Assembly: GCA_000434995.1 (NCBI GenBank)
Contig: FR895332.1
Coordinates: forward strand, 4,564-22,595
Reading direction: 5' to 3'
Length of the DNA stretch: 18,032 nt
DNA from: Firmicutes bacterium CAG:341
Lineage (GTDB): Bacteria; Bacillota; Clostridia; Oscillospirales; Acutalibacteraceae
Made by a program: the position numbers and the translations under genes. Under the pieces are notes generated by a model that saw nothing but the letters and a program-made list of their open reading frames with translations, was not told the origin of the DNA and did no database searches. This document shows, one piece after another, positions 15,402 to 18,032 of this stretch; within the stretch, counting starts at the first letter, position 1; every line of letters begins with the position of its first letter.

Positions 15402-15433
15402 AAAAAGAGCTTGGAAAAATTTCCAAGCTCTTT
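15402..15433 (-). terminator. Rho-independent terminator of the lipoprotein gene
   Basis: A perfect 14-nt inverted repeat (AAAGAGCTTGGAAA arms at 15404-15417 and 15420-15433) forms a stem of about 13 bp. On the minus strand it ends in five T residues. It lies 14 bp past the lipoprotein stop. Confidence 0.88.
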
Positions 15434-15447
15434 GATTAGTTAAATTA

Positions 15448-16428
15448 TTACTTTCTAACTACGCCCTTTGTTTCCTTAAGATATTCATCGGAAGCAGGGA
15501 ATGTGTTTTTATAAGTGATTGAAAGAGATGCACTCTTATCTTTAATAACTGTAACAGTAGCGTGGTTAACAGCTACTTCTGCAACCATATTGTACTCAGC
15601 CTTGGTGATTTCCTTAGTCTTTGTATCAATTGTGCAAGTTACAGTACCGCCCTTATAAGTAACCTTAATGTTATCTTCAGCAGTACCCTGTGCAAATGAA
15701 ATTACAGAAATTTGAGCAACAGTGCTTGAAATATCACCGAGAACTTCAAAGAAGTTACCCTGTGAGTCCTCACCTCTCATACTCATTTCTGCAGCCTTTG
15801 GCTGAATTACCATTGTGATAGTACCGTCACCGTTATCTGTGATGTTAGCATCAAGAATATCATCCTTGGTTACATATGACTTTGTGAAGTCCTTTTCGCC
15901 AGGATTTGCTTCATCTGTATTTGAATTATCAAGCTTAGGGTTACGGTTGTTACAAGGTACAAGACCGTAAATATTCGGCTTAAATAAACCATCAACGATA
16001 CCAGGAACAAGCTTGTTAATAACTGCATTTTCCTTACCGTCAATCATTACAGAACCAACATTGATTTCTTCGTTACCGAGAAGTTTGTAGAATGTTTCTG
16101 TTCCGCCGTCTTGGTTAGTATACTCAGCAGTAAGGCTCTTAGTATAATCATATGCTTCCTTATAATAGTTAGCAACATCTTCAAGTGACTTGAAGTCAAC
16201 TCCGCCGTATGTACCGGCTTCAAATGGCTTTTCAAGAACAGAAGTATCGTCTGAAGAGCCTGCCTCTTCACCTTCTGTTTGGTTTTGCCAACTACCGTCT
16301 TTAATTTGATGGATAGCTTTAATAGCTCCGTTAGTTACATAATTTACTTTTGCACATCCTGCAAATGAGCTTGCAATCAAACCGGTAGCAAGCACAAGGC
16401 ATAAGCCTTTCTTCACATATTTGTTCAT
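15448..16428 (-). CDS. Secreted lipoprotein of unknown function
   Basis: The protein has 326 residues. A basic start and hydrophobic segment end in the lipobox SFAGC, so C25 should be lipidated and the protein anchored outside the membrane. A short acidic spacer (about 45-66) follows. The rest looks mostly beta-rich, with several TVTCTI- or TITMVI-like strands and Tyr/Lys-rich stretches (76-115). I recognise no catalytic motif and no solute-binding fold signature. The repeated alternating strands at 195-310 recall lipoprotein-carrier or copper-amine-like surface proteins only loosely, so no function is claimed. It is monocistronic, between a candidate promoter and a strong terminator. A palindrome overlaps its SD. 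Confidence 0.85.
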   Translation of the reverse strand: MNKYVKKGLCLVLATGLIASSFAGCAKVNYVTNGAIKAIHQIKDGSWQNQTEGEEAGSSDDTSVLEKPFEAGTYGGVDFKSLEDVANYYKEAYDYTKSLTAEYTNQDGGTETFYKLLGNEEINVGSVMIDGKENAVINKLVPGIVDGLFKPNIYGLVPCNNRNPKLDNSNTDEANPGEKDFTKSYVTKDDILDANITDNGDGTITMVIQPKAAEMSMRGEDSQGNFFEVLGDISSTVAQISVISFAQGTAEDNIKVTYKGGTVTCTIDTKTKEITKAEYNMVAEVAVNHATVTVIKDKSASLSITYKNTFPASDEYLKETKGVVRK

Positions 16429-16432
16429 TTTC

Positions 16433-16443
16433 AGGGGTCCCCT
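16433..16443 (-). promoter_or_regulatory. Palindrome overlapping the lipoprotein SD
   Basis: The minus-strand AAGGGG SD (16444-16439) lies within AGGGG-A-CCCCT, an 11-bp palindrome. The SD-to-ATG spacing is 10 nt, slightly long. Pairing within the RNA could hide the SD, or a dimeric protein could bind the DNA. Confidence 0.4.
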
Positions 16444-16485
16444 TTCAGAATTATACGAATCCGTTTTATAAAACGCTACATACTA

Positions 16486-16514
16486 AATTTATATTAAATC
16501 TCACAAAAAGTCAA
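16486..16514 (-). promoter_or_regulatory. Candidate promoter of the lipoprotein gene
   Basis: On the minus strand TTGACT (16514-16509) is 17 bp from TAAATT (16491-16486). An overlapping TATAAA at 15-bp spacing and a TATAAT nearer the gene are alternatives, so the exact start is uncertain. Confidence 0.45.
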
Positions 16515-16562
16515 TAGAAATTTTAAAAATAAGTCATAATTTTTAAAAAATTCATTTTTACA

Positions 16563-16591
16563 TTGAGATTTATACAACATTATGATATACT
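16563..16591 (+). promoter_or_regulatory. Promoter of the zinc-ribbon protein gene
   Basis: TTGAGA (16563-16568) and TATACT (16586-16591) are separated by 17 bp, with a start near 16598. It diverges from the lipoprotein promoter, and the -35 elements are about 50 bp apart. Confidence 0.75.
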
Positions 16592-16645
16592 ATTTTCGAT
16601 AAATAACGAGTATTAGGTTGTATTTAAAACTAAGGAGTGACGAAA

Positions 16646-17404
16646 ATGAGATGTAAAAACTGCGGCGCAGATAATGATGATAACAGATACATATGTGAAG
16701 TATGCGGTTCTCCGCTTTATGATGAAGATGATTTTGACAATGCCGCCAACGATGATAACGATAAAACCCAAACTTTCAAAGCTGTAAACGGTGAAAATTA
16801 TCAACCACAAAACAATAACAATAATAACAATAATGATTATAATGATAATCAATACGGCAAACCGCAAAACAATAACGGCAGCAACAAAAATTCTGAAAAA
16901 AAGAGCCTGATAATTATTGCTATACTTGCTGTTCTTCTTATCGCAATCGTTTCAAGCATTGCTGTAATTGCGCATAATAAAAATAAGGATACCTCAACTA
17001 CAACACCGCTTACCAAGGTTTCAGATAGAGACGAGCTTTCAAGCAGCAGCACCACAAAAGAAAGAACTACTGAAAAAACCACCGAATCTACCACTGAAAA
17101 AACCACAAAGGAAACCACAAAATCCCTTTGGATAATAAACACAAGTTCAAGCGGCGGTGGCCAAACTCAAGGTGACGGTAAGTATGAAAACGGTAAAACC
17201 GTAACTCTTGTTGCAACTGCTGATGAAGGCTATCAATTTGACGGTTGGTATTCTAACGGAATAAAAGTAAGCAGCAGTGAAAAATATTCATTCACCGCAA
17301 ATCAAAACGCAAGCTTTTCGGCGGTATTTGCCCCTGTTGAAACCCAAGCTCCTGATACTACCGTAGCCGAAAGTACAAGCAGTGACATCGTTTTCGGCGA
17401 ATAA
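16646..17404 (+). CDS. Zinc-ribbon, single-TM protein with an extracellular repeat domain
   Basis: The protein has 252 residues from ATG 16646. The in-frame GTG at 16637 overlaps the AAGGAG SD (16632-16637), which is 8 nt before this ATG, so the GTG is rejected. Domain order is an N-terminal zinc ribbon with C3-x2-C6 and C17-x2-C20, an acidic then Asn-rich linker (25-82, about eight Asn in a row), one transmembrane helix (about 87-109), a Thr/Glu/Lys-rich stalk (115-160) and a C-terminal domain (161-230) containing GYQFDGWYSNG. The last domain resembles the InlB-type/Listeria-Bacteroides bacterial repeat found in surface proteins. The zinc ribbon should be cytoplasmic and the repeat domain outside. 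Function is unknown; signalling or envelope assembly is only a guess. It is followed 19 bp later by the cysteine-rich protein gene. Confidence 0.85.
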   Translation: MRCKNCGADNDDNRYICEVCGSPLYDEDDFDNAANDDNDKTQTFKAVNGENYQPQNNNNNNNNDYNDNQYGKPQNNNGSNKNSEKKSLIIIAILAVLLIAIVSSIAVIAHNKNKDTSTTTPLTKVSDRDELSSSSTTKERTTEKTTESTTEKTTKETTKSLWIINTSSSGGGQTQGDGKYENGKTVTLVATADEGYQFDGWYSNGIKVSSSEKYSFTANQNASFSAVFAPVETQAPDTTVAESTSSDIVFGE

Positions 17405-17423
17405 TATTAAGGAAGTGTTTACC

Positions 17424-17864
17424 GTGACAAAAGGAAAAGTTGCCAGAGAAAACTTTATGAACGGACTTAACTGTTCGCAAGCAGTTGCTGTGGCATTTGC
17501 AGATGAAATGAATATGCCGAAAGAACTTGTGGCAAAGCTTACAATCGGCTTTGGCGGCGGAATTGGCAGAATGAGAGAAGTATGCGGTGCTGTTTCGGGA
17601 ATGACTTTCGTGATTTCAGCTCTTTATGATGATGAAAAATCCGATATTTACAAGAGAGTTCAGGCAGTAGCAAATGAATATAAGGAAGAAAACGGTTCAA
17701 TTATATGCCGTGAACTTCTTGGCATTTCAAAGCCGGGGCCGGATTCACCGATTGCCGAAAAACGCACAAAAGAGTATTACAAAAAGCGCCCTTGCCCTGA
17801 ACTTGTAGAACTCGCCGGTGATATACTCGAAAAATATATTTCAAATAATCCTTACAAAAAATAA
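17424..17864 (+). CDS. C_GCAxxG_C_C family cysteine-rich redox-type protein
   Basis: The protein has 146 residues from GTG 17424, chosen because AAGGAAG (17409-17415) sits 8 nt upstream. A longer frame from 17382 lacks an SD and would run into the preceding gene. The family pattern is present: C17 in NCSQA, GGGIGRMREVCGAVSG with C54, C95 in IICRELLG and C124 in RPCPELV. Proteins of this family are small, often anaerobe-associated and probably bind metal or act in redox chemistry, but the biochemical role is unsettled. It likely shares a transcript with the zinc-ribbon protein gene 19 bp upstream. No clear terminator separates it from tRNA-Arg. Confidence 0.88.
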   Translation: MTKGKVARENFMNGLNCSQAVAVAFADEMNMPKELVAKLTIGFGGGIGRMREVCGAVSGMTFVISALYDDEKSDIYKRVQAVANEYKEENGSIICRELLGISKPGPDSPIAEKRTKEYYKKRPCPELVELAGDILEKYISNNPYKK

Positions 17865-17872
17865 AAAAAGTG

Positions 17873-17901
17873 TTGCATTTCTATTTTATTTGTGTTATAT
17901 T
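17873..17901 (+). promoter_or_regulatory. Candidate promoter of tRNA-Arg
   Basis: TTGCAT (17873-17878) and TATATT (17896-17901) are 17 bp apart, with a start near 17908. The -35 is weak. The promoter is enclosed by an inverted repeat, GTGTTGCA (17870-17877) and TGCAACAC (17918-17925), and the leader contains GCAC-AAAAA-GTGC. Confidence 0.55.
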
Positions 17902-17931
17902 ATTAAAGCACAAAAAGTGCAACACATATAT

Positions 17932-18008
17932 GCGCTGGTAGCTCAGCTGGATAGAGTGACTGGCTACGAACCAGTAGGTCGGGGGTTCGAGTCCCTTCCA
18001 GCGTACCA
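17932..18008 (+). tRNA. tRNA-Arg (anticodon ACG)
   Basis: A 77-nt cloverleaf with an encoded CCA (18006-18008). The anticodon stem is ACTGG/CCAGT and the loop CTACGAA carries ACG, normally deaminated to ICG to read CGN codons. The acceptor begins GCGCTGG and ends CCAGCGT with discriminator A. There are G-U pairs at 1-72, 10-25, 49-65 and 50-64. All canonical tRNA features remain, so it is probably functional. Confidence 0.95.
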
Positions 18009-18032
18009 AAATAGCGAAGCAGATAAATATCT

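Noticed and set aside
16637..16645. GTG at 16637 as the start of the zinc-ribbon gene
   Set aside because: This GTG overlaps the AAGGAG SD itself. ATG at 16646 has correct spacing and begins directly at the ribbon motif.
16811..16850. AAC/AAT-rich repeat as a CRISPR-like or microsatellite element
   Set aside because: It is in frame and encodes the Asn-rich linker of the zinc-ribbon protein, with no regular repeat-spacer structure.
16849..17142. Open reading frame antisense to the zinc-ribbon protein gene
   Set aside because: It arises from the Thr-rich and TM coding region read backwards. It has no SD and the sense gene has clear domains and a promoter.
17382..17423. Longer N-terminus for the C_GCAxxG protein
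   Set aside because: It would overlap the end of the preceding gene without an SD. GTG 17424 has AAGGAAG at 8-nt spacing.

Overview
The window looks like a chromosomal segment of a low-GC, Gram-positive anaerobe, most likely a Clostridia member close to Ruminococcus/Oscillospiraceae. The support is A+T-rich intergenic DNA, strong Shine-Dalgarno (SD) sequences with several GTG starts, tRNAs with encoded CCA ends, Thr-rich linkers in exported proteins, and FtsEX linked to exported coiled-coil hydrolases. The lineage is inferred from these traits, not from a database match. I see no insertion sequence, integrase, phage gene or CRISPR array. The content is core-genome-like and most genes lie on the minus strand.

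Layout, left to right. Positions 1-250 hold minus-strand tRNA-Tyr and tRNA-Thr with a good shared promoter. Next come a membrane-anchored GDPD-like protein (248-1087) and guaB (1175-2650), the latter with its own promoter and a perfect 22-bp palindrome just upstream of the -35. A tightly packed minus-strand block, probably one operon, then runs from 11838 down to 2778. In transcription order it is ftsE, ftsX, three consecutive exported coiled-coil/M23 peptidoglycan hydrolases, queH, rarA, nth and a shikimate-kinase-like gene. Neighbouring genes overlap or are separated by fewer than 50 bp. Upstream lie a CorA-type transporter (12108-13031), a cytoplasmic GH2 beta-galactosidase-like enzyme with a clear promoter (13072-15327) and a lipoprotein of unknown function with a strong terminator (15448-16428). 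On the plus strand there is a divergent pair: a zinc-ribbon/transmembrane/extracellular-repeat protein (start corrected to 16646) and a C_GCAxxG_C_C-type cysteine protein (start corrected to 17424). tRNA-Arg(ACG) closes the window.

The most interesting part is the ftsEX block. FtsEX is known to gate one coiled-coil-bearing peptidoglycan hydrolase or hydrolase activator: EnvC in Proteobacteria, PcsB in streptococci, CwlO in Bacillus. Here it is followed by three paralogous hydrolases. All three keep a signal peptide, a long coiled coil and a full set of M23 zinc ligands, but they differ in the linker joining the two parts. FtsE also carries a long acidic C-terminal tail. This suggests an FtsEX module with several alternative catalytic outputs. 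That is an inference from gene order and domain content.

Smaller oddities are a shikimate-kinase-like protein lacking the substrate-binding Arg, a GDPD-like enzyme with HTG in place of HRG, palindromes abutting several promoters, and a tRNA-Arg with four G-U pairs.
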